A program made the translations under genes and the position numbers. Positions 53,868 to 64,000 of a stretch of DNA of 64,000 bases are shown in pieces. The stretch comes from Narthecium ossifragum. Lineage: Eukaryota > Streptophyta > Magnoliopsida > Dioscoreales > Nartheciaceae. Numbering within the stretch: the stretch's first letter is position 1; every line of letters begins with the position of its first letter. Under the pieces are notes generated by a model. It searched no databases, was not told where the DNA came from, and saw only the letters and a list, made by a program, of their open reading frames with translations. The stretch covers positions 19,167,271-19,231,270 of the forward strand of contig OY986972.1 of assembly GCA_963920575.1 (NCBI GenBank), read 5' to 3'.

Positions 53868-54852
53868 GATACGATGCACCTTCTATAGGGCTTTCGTACC
53901 TGGTCTCTTGCCTTGTCTCAAATCCTCTTTAGCCAAATCTATGACTAGGTCGAGAGATACCTTTAGGGTTTTAGGAGAAGGACCCTAGGTATTCGACGAG
54001 GAAGACGAAGACTAGAGGAGGAGACGGATGAGAAGATGGATACCTTGCAGCTCCTCTAGGGTTTGGCTTCTCTTGGAGATCCAAGCCTTGGAGAACGTGG
54101 TGGAGGGAGGCACGGCAACCAAGGGGGGTCGCCGGTGATGGGGACGTGTACTGTAGATGACAGCGGTGGACGATGATGGATGGTGGCCGGCTGGTGGAGA
54201 GAGAATCCGGCAATAGAGAGAGATGAAGGCTGCTGGGGAATTTGTGGAAGATTAAGTTACAGCTACTCCTAGGGTTACAACTACTCCTAAATTATCCTAC
54301 TAATAACTCTATTTTATTCTCATAATATGTCATGCATCCCTAATACAAGCTATGGAGGTCCTTTTATAGAGGCCTCAACAAGATCTAATCAGATAACTAC
54401 TATCTTGCTATAATCCGCAAGTTACAATCCTTTCCTAATAAGACTCAATCAAGATAACTACTAATAGAAAACTGACTCAATCATAATCCAAACTAATAAA
54501 TCAATGAATAACCAACAAAGAAAGTGATCCAGCTAGGGATTAGGATCCCTAATGCCGGATTAGGCTTGGGACCTGGTTCCAAGGTCGGGACTATGGATCC
54601 ATGCTTGGGTGTGGACTTGGTCTTGACTTGGTCCATGGTCGGGTCAGCTAGGAGGTGGGGTCCGACCTGCGTGGGACCTCCTTAGTTCCTCCTGGGCGTG
54701 GGTCCTGCTCCTTGGTCCAGCCCATGCTCGGGCTTGGGCTTGAAGCCAGTTTAGCTAGGGCTCGGCTTGCACATCTAGGACTAGACTCGATCAACTCCTT
54801 CCTTGGCGTGGGTTGGGTTGGCCCAGGCTGAGCTTGGTTCGACCTCGTATCA
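53868..54852 (-). mobile_element. LTR in minus orientation
   Basis: 985 bp bounded by perfect inverted ends TGATACGA (53868) and TCGTATCA (54845-54852). A minus-strand TATA element (CTATAAAAGG) lies at 54361-54371. The neighbouring primer-binding site on the left shows it is the 5' LTR of a minus-strand element. The flanking 5-mers (CAAGT, AAAAC) differ, so it is not a simple solo LTR. Confidence 0.65.
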
Positions 54853-54991
54853 AAAACCGACCAATTAGAACTACTCAGTCAGGTAAGTTTTCTAAATTCA
54901 AAATTTTTCGTTTCGATCATTATTTTCTGGGTTTTGTACTCTCCTCTGAATCTTCTGTTTTTTTTTCTTTTTTGTCTATGATTTTGCATGC

Positions 54992-56194
54992 ATGGCCGAA
55001 TATAATATGCCACCGGGTGATACATCATGGGATTATCATACTCCCTCGACCTATGCACCTGCTTATATTAATGACACATATGGTTGCTCGAACCCGTCCT
55101 ATGATTTATATTCCCACCATTATAATCTGGATTTTAGAAACCATAGATACCTCAGTTGGCAATTTGAAGGTTATCAACTTCCTAACGTTCAACTATGGAA
55201 CACAGAAACACCGGCTTAAAATTTTGAACCTAATTTTGAACAGCAATATCCTCCACAAGCATCCTCTGAGCTGGCTTTGGACACAATCATAAGTACACTT
55301 GTCAAGATGAATGCTAGTATGAATAACATCAATACTAGTATGAATAACATGAATGCTAAGATGGAAAAAATTGGAAGAGATGTTAACTCTAATGACCAAT
55401 CAATTAAGAAAATAGAGACACAAATAGAACAACTAACCCACAGGGTTGATTTATATTATGAGAATGAGGATTATGCAAATAATTATGTTCCTGTTGCTTG
55501 TGATGAAAATGTTGGTGAAGTATATCTTTCTAATGATGTCGATGCATGCTATAATGCTTATGATGCTTTGCCTGTTCATGATGCTATTAATAATGTTTTA
55601 TCGGCTGCTGAAAATAAAATTGATGAATGCTACCCGGTTTTACATTCTGGGCCTTATATGCATTTCGGTCATTCTTATGAAGTAAATTTTTTTGATGATA
55701 GTGATGATGAGGGTTGTTATGCTAAATTGCCGGTTGTTCATGATGAGTTGAATGATGATAATATGTCTAGTTACAATGATCATAATGAGGATGAGCAGAT
55801 TAGTGAGACCCACTGTCGGGAACCTCACGTTGAACTTCTACATGATGAGTTGAATGATGATGATGTGCCTATTAGTGATAAACATAATAAGGATGAGGAT
55901 GTTAGAAATATTCCTTGTCTAGAGCCTCAGTTTGAGATTCTACCTTTAATATCATTCCCATTAGTTGAACGTTGTGAGCAGGAGACCCTTGTTATGAGTG
56001 AAGACCATGCCAATTCCTATCGTCTCTTACTCAAAGATCGTATCAAAATTTCCATTTCTATGCATATTTTGTTTGCTAATGACTTCTTTTTATTCTTTAA
56101 TGAAGCATGTCTGCATACCTTCACCATGATTCAGGCCGTGTATTTCTTCACATGGAATCATCGGCCTCATAAATCTTGTTTCAGGAGTGTCTAG
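54992..56194 (+). pseudogene. Gag-like ORF of a LARD-type element, one in-frame stop
   Basis: The ATG at 54992 opens a frame (MAEYNMPPGDTSWDYHTPST) that meets TAA at 55217-55219. It continues in the same phase to TAG at 56192-56194, about 400 codons in all. A repeated Met/Asn segment (MNASMNNINTSMNNMNAKME) and IKKIETQIEQLTHRV form a likely coiled coil. The rest is acidic. No zinc knuckle, protease or RT is present. Such long gag-like N-terminal frames without pol occur in large retrotransposon derivatives. The assignment is tentative. Confidence 0.45.
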
Positions 56195-57513
56195 CGAAAA
56201 ACGTAAACTTACGCGCTTTTTCGGAGGCAATCCAATTTTTTGGATTTTTCCTTAGCTTTTTAGAATTTTATTTAATTTTTATGATTTTCCCTTGATATTT
56301 AGGATTTTTCCCATATTTTCCTGGAATTTTTATCCACCTTCTTCCTATTTTTCCTTATTTTCTACCAGATTTTCTCTCTCCTCCCCCACTGTTCCTCGAT
56401 TGCTGCTCATCGTGCCAGCTCATCGGCTTGTCCCCGAGCCGTCACCCACCGCCGCCCGTCGCCACCTCTCCGGTCATCCCCGTCCCTCCAAACCACCACC
56501 TACATCACCACCATCCTCTCCTCTACCTCCTCACGACCTCCTATTCCCCCATTTCTCCTCCGACGACGTCGGTGAGCCCCCACTCTTCCGTTGGCCGTCT
56601 CCGATCTCCTCATCCCGTGCCTCTCGTCACCCATTAATACCTAAAGAACCTTCCTCCGGACACCACGAAGCTTCCGCCACCATCAAATTTTTTCCTTGCC
56701 GCCGGGATCATCGGCTTCAAACTCCGACGAAACCACCTATCCGACCGTCTCCAATCCACCGTCGGGAGCCACCAATCCATCGATCAGACACCGTACATAA
56801 CCTCCTTGAGCTTCCACGATCCCATCCCTACCATCCCCGTCCTCCGTCGATGTCATTTCACTGACAGTCCATGACAGTCCACCGCCGGCGAGCTCTCAGC
56901 CGTCCAATTGCTGCTGGACATGATCAAGGTGTTCCAATGCTCATATTTTTGATCCGAGGGTACTGATCGTCGATCAAGACCATAATAAGCAATGTAGGCC
57001 ATCCAGATCATTCAGAGCATTCATGGGTGTTCACTTTTCTATTTCTCCACCAATTTTGCATCCGATCTCGCCGCAGGCGGCCGACTGTAGATTCGACGAA
57101 CATTTAAATGGATGATGAATAATTTAGTGCTCTACTTGAATGAATTGATGTACTGCTATTATGTGCTCTAATTTAATGCTTGCTATCTATGTTTTATTTT
57201 ATGAGATGTACGTTTGTACAGGATTCATATATCATGCAAATACAAAGGAGACTCTTTCGAAATTTTCTATGATTCTTATACCTTTTTGAACTTTTATGTG
57301 TTATATTTGATTTTTTTGGAAAGGTATATATTTTTGTGACAGGTTGTGGTGGGGAAGGAAGTATTTAGTCAATGATGGCGGTGTCTAAACTTAAATTGGA
57401 AGAGCGAGAAATCTATTTTTGGGGCCTTCATTATGGTTATCTCTAGCCCTTATTCTTTGCTTTATTTTTATGACTTAGTGTAATTGGGGACAATTACATT
57501 TAAGTTGGGGGGT
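56195..57513 (+). other. Non-coding part of the LARD-type element
   Basis: After the ORF come an A/T-rich part and a CT/CCG-rich part (56330-56870) whose open frames look compositional. It ends near 57503-57513 in AAGTTGGGGGG, a typical polypurine tract of gypsy elements. The expected TG start of an LTR right after it is not clear (TATCATTC follows). Confidence 0.4.
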
Positions 57514-58699
57514 ATCATTCATAAATTTCATGCTCATATGTTTTTATGGTAACCAAATATTATACTTCCCTTGAATTATGTCAAAAGAATGAAATTATGA
57601 TATGATTTGACAAAAGTACATGTTTTAGAAATTTATTTTATGAATTATTCTGAGACTTGTATGTCATATAAGGGATAGTAAATTTTTGCTATGCATGATA
57701 TTATTTCTATACTTTAACACTTTTACCATGATTTACGGATAGCTTGACATATCCTAATGTACATGTTCACTTCCACATCTGAAAGAGTTGAGATTAGATT
57801 TTAAACATGATATTATGATAAATTTACAATTTTATATCATGTCATAGAATATACATGAACACATGCAATTATCTAAATATGAAAAAAGGAAAAAGTGGGT
57901 TTTCAACTTAGTAACCGGGCAATGTGCCTAACCAGCGTCGTGTTCGCGTAAAACAGTTGAAATTCCTAAAAAGCAATAAATGGATTTTCATACTTAGTAA
58001 CCGGGCAAGGTGCTTAACAAGGTGTGTTGTTCGCGCAAAGTAGTTGAAATTTCTGCAGAAAAAAAATAAAAAGAAAAATGAATAAAAACAGAGATTGCTA
58101 TATGATAAGTGGAAAATATGTGCTTGAATAGGATTGTAATCTTGAATAGTTGAAGTGTTTAGATATGATTGATAGTCTGAAGCATGTAGAACCCCATTCA
58201 CATACAGGAGTGTTAAAGTTATTTTTAAGGGGTTTTTACATTTTAATACCCTATAGTTTAGTGTAATGACAGTTTACTACCATATTGTTTTACAAATTAT
58301 GTTTACTACCTTATATTTTATGCGACAGCACGATTTAGGGCATGCCCCTAGACGACGTTATCTCTCTTGACGGAAAACAGGTCACGTGTCAAGCATTTTG
58401 CATTTTGATACATTATAGTTTAGTGTAATGGCAGTATACTATCCAATAGTTTGAAAAATGTACTTTACTACCATATATTTTATGCGACGGCATGATTTAG
58501 GGTTTGAGCCCAAAAGGCATTATCTCTCTTGATGAAAAACCGCTCACGTGCTTGGCACGTGAGCGTCTTTCCTCTCCCTCTCCGCGATCGATGAGACGGT
58601 AAATGCTAGATCGACCGTTCGACCGTGAAGTTTGAAAGCTGCATTTTGAACTCGACGGCTGAAGCGACGGTCAATGCATAGATCAACCTGGGATGCATC
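57514..58699. repeat. Tandem-repeat-rich DNA before the Tekay-like LTR
   Basis: An 86-bp unit containing CTTAGTAACCGGGCAA is duplicated at 57907 and 57993. A 162-bp unit (TTTTAATACCCTATAG / TTTTGATACATTATAG) is duplicated at 58241-58402 and 58403-58560. From 58585 there are GATCGATG and GATCGACCGTTCGACCG words like those in the copia LTR. No gene is seen. The first part may be the 3' LTR of the LARD-type element. Confidence 0.5.
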
Positions 58700-61315
58700 T
58701 GTGAGGACCCGTACCTCCAACCTAGTCCGACCGTTTGGGTCGAGGGTCTGGTTCTGTTAGTTTTGGGCTCGGTTGGCCTTGCTTTGCGATCCCCGCTGAT
58801 CGTTGGATTTTAAAAATGATACTATGATAAATTTACAGTTTTATATCATGTTACAGAAAATACATAAACACATGCAATTATGTAAGGGCCTTAGTGTAAT
58901 TTCCGGGTTTTATGTAAATTTTGAGGGGTTTTCGTGTAATTCGGAGTTTTGCAGGGGCTTTTCTGCAAAACTCCCCACCCACTCCACTGACCTTCTCTTC
59001 TCCCTGATATTTTTCTCTCCCATCTTCATCTCACCTCACCTCACCCAGCCGGACCTGTGAGAGAGAGAGATCCAGAGAAGGAGATTGGGAGGGAGATCGG
59101 AGGAGAGAGAAGGGAGAAGGGAGAGGGAGTGGGAGGAAGAAGAGGGATTGCTGGCACCGGAGAAGGAAGGGGAAGGAAGGAGGAAGAAAACCGGAAGGAG
59201 AGGTGGTGATCGCCGGAAAAATAAGATAGATCCGGCGTGGTCTCCGTCGGATTTCGTCCTCTTATTGCTCAGGTGAGCTCCTCTCTTCTTTTCCCACCTT
59301 CGATCTCTTCTTTTCTGGTTTCTCCGGTGGGTTTTTTTTGGGGTTTCGCGGTTTCCGGCGATGGGTCGTCGGAGAAGAGGCCATGGACGGCGTTGGGGAC
59401 CTCCCCCGGCGACTACAGTGTCGGAGGAAGGACCCCCGTGGTCTGGGGTCTCTCTCTCCGACCCTGTCCGGGCATTTCCCATGACAAGGGATCGTTGATC
59501 CTCCTCCCTGCCATGGATTCCGGCGAAGGTCCGGCCGGCTTTCCTTTAGCCATGGTCGTTCGCCTCCCTTGGGGACCCGGAGCTTGGGGCAGCGAGCAAG
59601 CTCCCCACGTCACCGTGGTGGCTGTCCGGCAGCTAAGCCCGAGATCAGTGGAGCTCCGGCGACCCTTCTTGGAGGAAGGGTGCGCGTCATCGGGGCTGGG
59701 TCGTCGCAGATGCATCGTAGACGCGGCAGTTTTCGTTGCTGGTGTGGCAGTTTTCTTCGCTGGCGCGGCAGAGTCCGTCGCAGACTCGTCGCTGATCCTT
59801 CGCAGACGCGTCGCGAGCGAGGCAAGTTGCAGCGGCGATGCAACGTCGGAAACGTCGGGGGGCTGGTCCACCCGTGGGAGAAGTCGGTGCGCGCCTTGGC
59901 GTGCGGGGCGCCGACATCCGATTTCGTTGATCTTTGCGTCGTTTCGACCGGTTTTCCGAACTCTATATGTTTCTAATAGTTTCAACCGTGTTTGGAGCCC
60001 TACCTGACCGCTTTCCTTGTTCTTGTTCTTTAGGCGATCGGGTGGGTGACCGTCAGAGTTCAGAGCGTGACGTGGACCCCAGGGCTTAGGGATTTCACGT
60101 CAATCGCCTTTTGAGGTAGGAGTTACCTCTTAGGAATTTTATAAATTATGTTATGATATGCTTGCTAATGATCTGTTGTTGTGCATGTTGTGTTTCTTAT
60201 GATATGTAATTTGTGTGACTGGTGATGTATGTATGTGTATATGTGATGCTATATATGCCATGATAGTGTTATGATGTGTTGGACTAGTTGAGCCCTATAC
60301 TTGCTTAATCATGTTATGAAATGTTATGCAAAGCTTTTCATGTATTGTATGCATATATGAGAACTTATGAACCATTATATTTGTTTATTATTATGTATAT
60401 GGTTTATGCATACATGCTAGGAATGTCAGGTTGTCTTAGGACAGGGATTGTGATAGGGTCTAGTCAGGTCCTGTAGCTAGACTAGTCGGAGTCTAGGGGC
60501 TATGTCGATTGAGGACTTTGACCTGACATGAGGACTTGTCTGATTGAGGATTTGACTTGAGAGTGTATTGCCTATACTAGTATACTGAGGCATGTATAGA
60601 GTCTATAGGGGTCTGGGTGAGCGTTGGCGGCCGGACGCGGTGCTGTGCATGTAAGACTGCCCAGACTAGCCAGACCATACTAGGATCAATAAACTAGGAT
60701 AGGTGGATGTTGTACCTATACTAGTATATTGGGGCCGGGTATAGAGTCTATAGGGGTATGGGCTAGCGTTGGCGGCCGGACGCGGTGCTGTGCATGTAAG
60801 ACTTACCCATACTTGCCAGACCATACTTGGGCAGTATACTAGGATAGGTGGGTGTACATCAGCGTCCTAGAGTGTGTCAGGTGACTCCTACTGGGCTTTC
60901 GAGCTCATTTTCCTTGGGTTTTGTTGTGCAGGAGGTGGGCCTGAGACCAGTGCACCACATGGAGGTGGTCAGCGGTGACGAGGCGTCAGTTTTTGTACAT
61001 GTTGAGTGAGAGTTACTTTTGTAGTAGGTAGAGGGCTGTGGGTTGTATCCCAATTTCTTTTTGTACTCTACCTTAACTCTCCAATTGTATATTGTAGTCT
61101 CGTGGCTAAAACATGTATTTGATGACTGAAACCCTATATACTTGAATGAAAAAAGGATGTGAATGTTGTAAATATTAGATGTGTTATCATAGAATGTGTA
61201 GTTGTATCCTTTGACAGGATGTAATAGTGATCTCACGTGCCTGTGCCCAAGGGTCATGTCAAAATTTTTTAGAAATTTTGGGATATTTTATATTAAATTG
61301 GGGTGGGGCGTGACA
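58700..61315 (+). mobile_element. 5' LTR of a Tekay/Del-like gypsy element
   Basis: 2,616 bp, TGTGAGGACCCGTACC...GGGGCGTGACA, preceded by GCATC. The long LTR and the primer-binding site TGGTATCAGAGCCTAGG at 61319 fit the Tekay/Del chromovirus group. The middle (59050-60010) is GC-rich with frames open on both strands that look compositional. Around 60430-60860 a block with AGTCTATAGGGGT and GTTGGCGGCCGGACGC is present twice. Bases 58804-58885 repeat 57796-57872. Confidence 0.75.
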
Positions 61316-61318
61316 GGT

Positions 61319-61335
61319 TGGTATCAGAGCCTAGG
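61319..61335 (+). promoter_or_regulatory. Primer-binding site, Tekay-like element
   Basis: TGGTATCAGAGCCTAGG, three bases after the LTR, matches initiator-Met tRNA. Confidence 0.9.
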
Positions 61336-61493
61336 CTGTAGGTCCTAGGGTGAGATAGGGTGGTTGAGAGTATAGAGATATAGGTGGGCTAGATTGAGTC
61401 CTCAGATGCATCCTTGCATTTTTAGTTGTTGATTTGTGCTTGATTTGTTCAGTTTTTGGATAACCCTAGATATAACTTAATCTCTCTACGCAG

Positions 61494-63026
61494 ATGCCTC
61501 CCAGATTTCGTGGAGGTGGTTCTCGCGCCTCTAGCGGCTCGGGTAGGGGTGGTCCCCGCACCCGAGGACTAGAGGATATTTTGCGAGAGACAGAGGAGGG
61601 CCATACTGTTGAGACCTCAGACGAGTTCTCAGATGAGTCCCCTGACGAGAGTGAGCCAGAGATGGCCGAGTCAATGGCCATGTCAGTTACTAGAGTTCCG
61701 CCTCGACGGCAGCCGTTGCCGAGGGCACCAGATCTTGTGGCTCCAGTAGGTGACTCAGTGCCAAGGGCAGCTCGGGAGCTCACCGAGTTTTTGAAGCTCA
61801 ACCCCCCGAGCTTTGCTGGTGTAGAGGGAGCAGTGGCAGCTGAGGACTGGCTGGCGGAAGTGGTCAAGAACTTCACAGTTCTTGACTATGTTGCTGACAC
61901 TACTAGAGTCCGCCTAGCGTCATGTCTGTTGACTGGGCGAGCGGCGGACTGGTGGAACATGGAGCGCCTCAGTAGAGATGAGAGGACCCTCTCATGGGAT
62001 CAGTTTTGTGCTCTCTTCCTTGGAGAGTACTTTTCGAGGACTGAGAGGATGGCGCGAGTGCAGGAGTTTGTCTCTCTAGTTCAAGGCAGTAGCAGTGGGT
62101 CAGAGTATGCCAGTCGGTTTACTCATTTGTCGAAGTATGCTCTGGCGATGGTGGCTCTGGAGGCAGATAGGGTGAGCCGCTTCGAGCAGGGTCTTCGGGA
62201 GGATATCCGAGTACAGGTGGCCTCGCGCTGTCTGATCACCTATGCTGCGGTGCTAGACAGTGCACTTGCCACTGAGAAGACTCTAGAGGACTGCCGCCGT
62301 AGTAGAGTTCAGGGAGCAGCAGCGCCAGTGGTGGTAGAGTCCAGTGCAGGGCCATCTAAGGGGCCTTTCAGGAGGAGTTTTGGGAAGAAGCAGAGACCAC
62401 ACCCGGGACAGCGGCTTACGCAGCAGTACCAGCAGTCGCAGTCACATCAGCAGCATCAGCAGCAATCCCAGTCGGGAGACGACAGTCGACAGTCCCAGAT
62501 CGGTAGAGGTCAGAAGAGAAGAGTGGAGAGGGGACCTCCTGTGTGTTTTGGGTGTCAGCAGCCCGGACACATCAAGAGGTTTTGCCCTTTTGCTCAAGGG
62601 GGACAGCCTTCTGCTCAGGCATCAGTTACATCGGCCCAGGAACCGCACAGGGGAGCAGGCCCTAGTGCGCAGGGCAGCGGCAGTCAGGGAGTCCGACAGG
62701 GTAGAGTGTTTGCATTGCCAGAGACTGTGACCCCAGCGGAGCCATCGGTTGTTGGAGGTACCATTTTGCTTTTTGGTGCCCCTGTCTCAGTTCTTTTCGA
62801 TTCTGGCGCGTCGCATTCTTTCATTTCAGCCTCTTGTGTGCGACTTTTGGGGTTAGAGCCAGTAGCCTTGGAGACGGTGATTCTTGTGGGGTCACCTGTC
62901 GGGAGTGGGGCCCGAGTGGATTCAGTATGTCAGGGATGTGAGTTAGAGCTTGGGGATATTCGACTGGAGGTGGACCTGTGTGTCCTCGAGATGACGGGAT
63001 TTGATGTTATCCTTGGTATGGATTGA
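61494..63026 (+). pseudogene. Gag and protease of the Tekay-like element
   Basis: The ATG at 61494 opens a basic Gly/Arg-rich N-terminus (PPRFRGGGSRASSG). It is followed by a retrotransposon capsid domain (RLASCLLTGRAADWWNMERL; FLGEYFSRTERMARVQEFVS), a Gln/Ser-rich linker, a zinc knuckle CFGCQQPGHIKRFC (62544-62585) and an aspartic protease (LFDSGASHSFI, D-S-G at 62799-62807). It ends with TGA in the expected tryptophan position of GMDW (63024-63026), a G-to-A change that cuts the polyprotein. Confidence 0.8.
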
Positions 63027-64000
63027 CTCGGATCCTACCGAGCGCTGATTGACTGCTACCGGCGTAGAGTCACAGCTTGTACTCCTGAGGGCAATTGCTT
63101 TAGCTTCTTTGGGGATAGACATATAGCTGAGCCCACAGATTTTGCTGAGTTGAGGCGTGGGTGCCAGTTGACTGCTTTGTTGGCGAGCCTCAGTTTGTCC
63201 GAGTCTGATGGGACTCAAGATATCAGCTTGCCCCGAGTTGTGTGTGAGTTTTCTGATGTTTTCCCTGATGATTTGCCGGGATTGCCGCCTCGTAGAGAGA
63301 TAGATTTTGAGATAGAGCTTCTGCCGGGTACTACACCTATCTCTCTATCGCCATTCAGGATGGCACCAGCTGAGCTGCGAGAACTTAGGGCTCAGCTGGA
63401 TGATTTGTTGGGGCTATGATTCATTCGGCTGAGTGTGTCACCCTGGGGAGCGCCCGCACTTTTTATAAAGAAGAAGGACGGATCCCTCCGGATGTGTATT
63501 GATTACCGGAAGCTAAACAAGGTGACTGTGAAGAACAAATATCCCCTGCCCTGGATCGATGATCTGTTTGATTAGCTGAGAGGTGCCAAGGTGTTCTCAA
63601 AAATTGATCTGAGATCTGGCTACTACCAGCTGAGGATTCGGGAGAGTGATATTCCGAAGACGGCCTTTCGGACTCGATATGGTCACTATGAGTTTGTGAT
63701 GATGCCTTTTGGTATGTCGAATGCGCCCGCGACCTTTATGGATTTGATGCAGAGGGTGTTCAGACCCTTCCTAGATCAGTTTGTCGTTGTCTTCATTGAC
63801 GACATTTTGATCTATTTCGCATACTGATGAGGAGCATGCACAGCATTTGAGAATAGTGTTGCAGTTGCTCAGAGATCATCAGTTGTATGCTAAGGCATCA
63901 AAGTGTGAGTTCTGGTTAGCTGAAGTGGGCTTTCTGGGCCATGTGGTGTCTGCAGCTGGAGTGGCAGTTGATCCATCAAAAGTCCAGGAAGTATTGCAGT
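63027..64000 (+). pseudogene. Reverse transcriptase of the Tekay-like element, decayed, cut by window end
   Basis: Continues in frame after the TGA: RYRALIDCYRRRVTACTPEG, DLPGLPPRREIDFEIELLPG, then RT motifs ([48 protein letters not shown] near 63792-63815). Further defects are TGA at 63417-63419, TAG at 63573-63575 (CAG expected) and a one-base insertion near 63814, after which the frame reads [20 protein letters not shown] to the end. RNase H, integrase and the 3' LTR lie beyond the window. Confidence 0.8.

Noticed and set aside
56292..56864. Pro/Ser-rich 190-codon plus-strand frame
   Set aside because: CT/CCG-rich low-complexity DNA in a non-coding part of a LARD-type element, with no motif.
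59237..60007. Frames of 256 (plus) and 190 (minus) codons in the GC-rich region
   Set aside because: Lie inside a 2.6-kb LTR, overlap on both strands, have no domain, and are explained by composition.

Overview
The window is nuclear DNA of a flowering plant. It has GT-AG introns, Ty1/copia and Ty3/gypsy LTR retrotransposons primed by initiator-Met tRNA, plant L1-type LINEs carrying an RNase H domain, a MuDR-like transposase, Helitron-type termini, and fragments of typical plant genes (lectin receptor kinase, long-chain acyl-CoA synthetase). I cannot name the species. One 200-base run of N (6261-6460) marks an assembly gap. Nearly everything is transposable-element DNA, and I see no intact ordinary host gene.

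Layout. 78-4919 (minus): a decayed multi-exon gene of the transposon-associated C48 (Ulp1-like) peptidase / plant-mobile-domain type. Three of its introns are largely made of a 22-bp-period repeat with core ACGCGTA. 6704-11203: a solo gypsy LTR with a second, related solo LTR nested in it; both have perfect 5-bp target-site duplications. 11204-13402: low-complexity DNA, a possible L11-methyltransferase-like exon and a LINE fragment. 13403-19838: a decayed Sirevirus-like copia element with no 3' LTR. 21316-21987: three abutting Helitron-like elements. 22375-23621: a MuDR transposase truncated by LTR DNA. 23622-25492: two LTR pieces fused in opposite orientation. 26400-28721: a purine-rich tandem array next to a Helitron-like end. 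30350-30924: the first three exons of a LACS gene, followed by two LINE copies (31118-35228).

Centre of interest. 36564-48290 holds an intronless L-type lectin receptor kinase gene split into three collinear pieces. A CRM-like chromovirus (37312-42508) sits in the lectin domain. A non-autonomous LTR element (43674-48039) sits near the C-terminus, and its first three bases supply an in-frame stop. Without the two insertions and one copy of each target-site duplication, the three pieces total 718 codons in one frame. By-eye LTR divergence (about 1.3% and 1.8%) makes both insertions young.

48903-53261 is a direct duplication of about 2.1 kb in which each copy carries the same solo LTR with the same duplication. 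53868-57513 holds a minus-strand LTR and a gag-like LARD internal region. 58700-64000 is a decayed Tekay/Del-like gypsy element with a 2.6-kb LTR, cut off by the window end.

A recurring theme is short self-complementary CpG-containing motifs (ACGCGT; GATCGATC; GGTCGATC paired with GATCGACC). In the C48 introns and in the gypsy LTRs they are spaced at about 21-22 bp. Coordinates of LTR ends and duplications were read directly. Family assignments are by motif recognition, without database searches.
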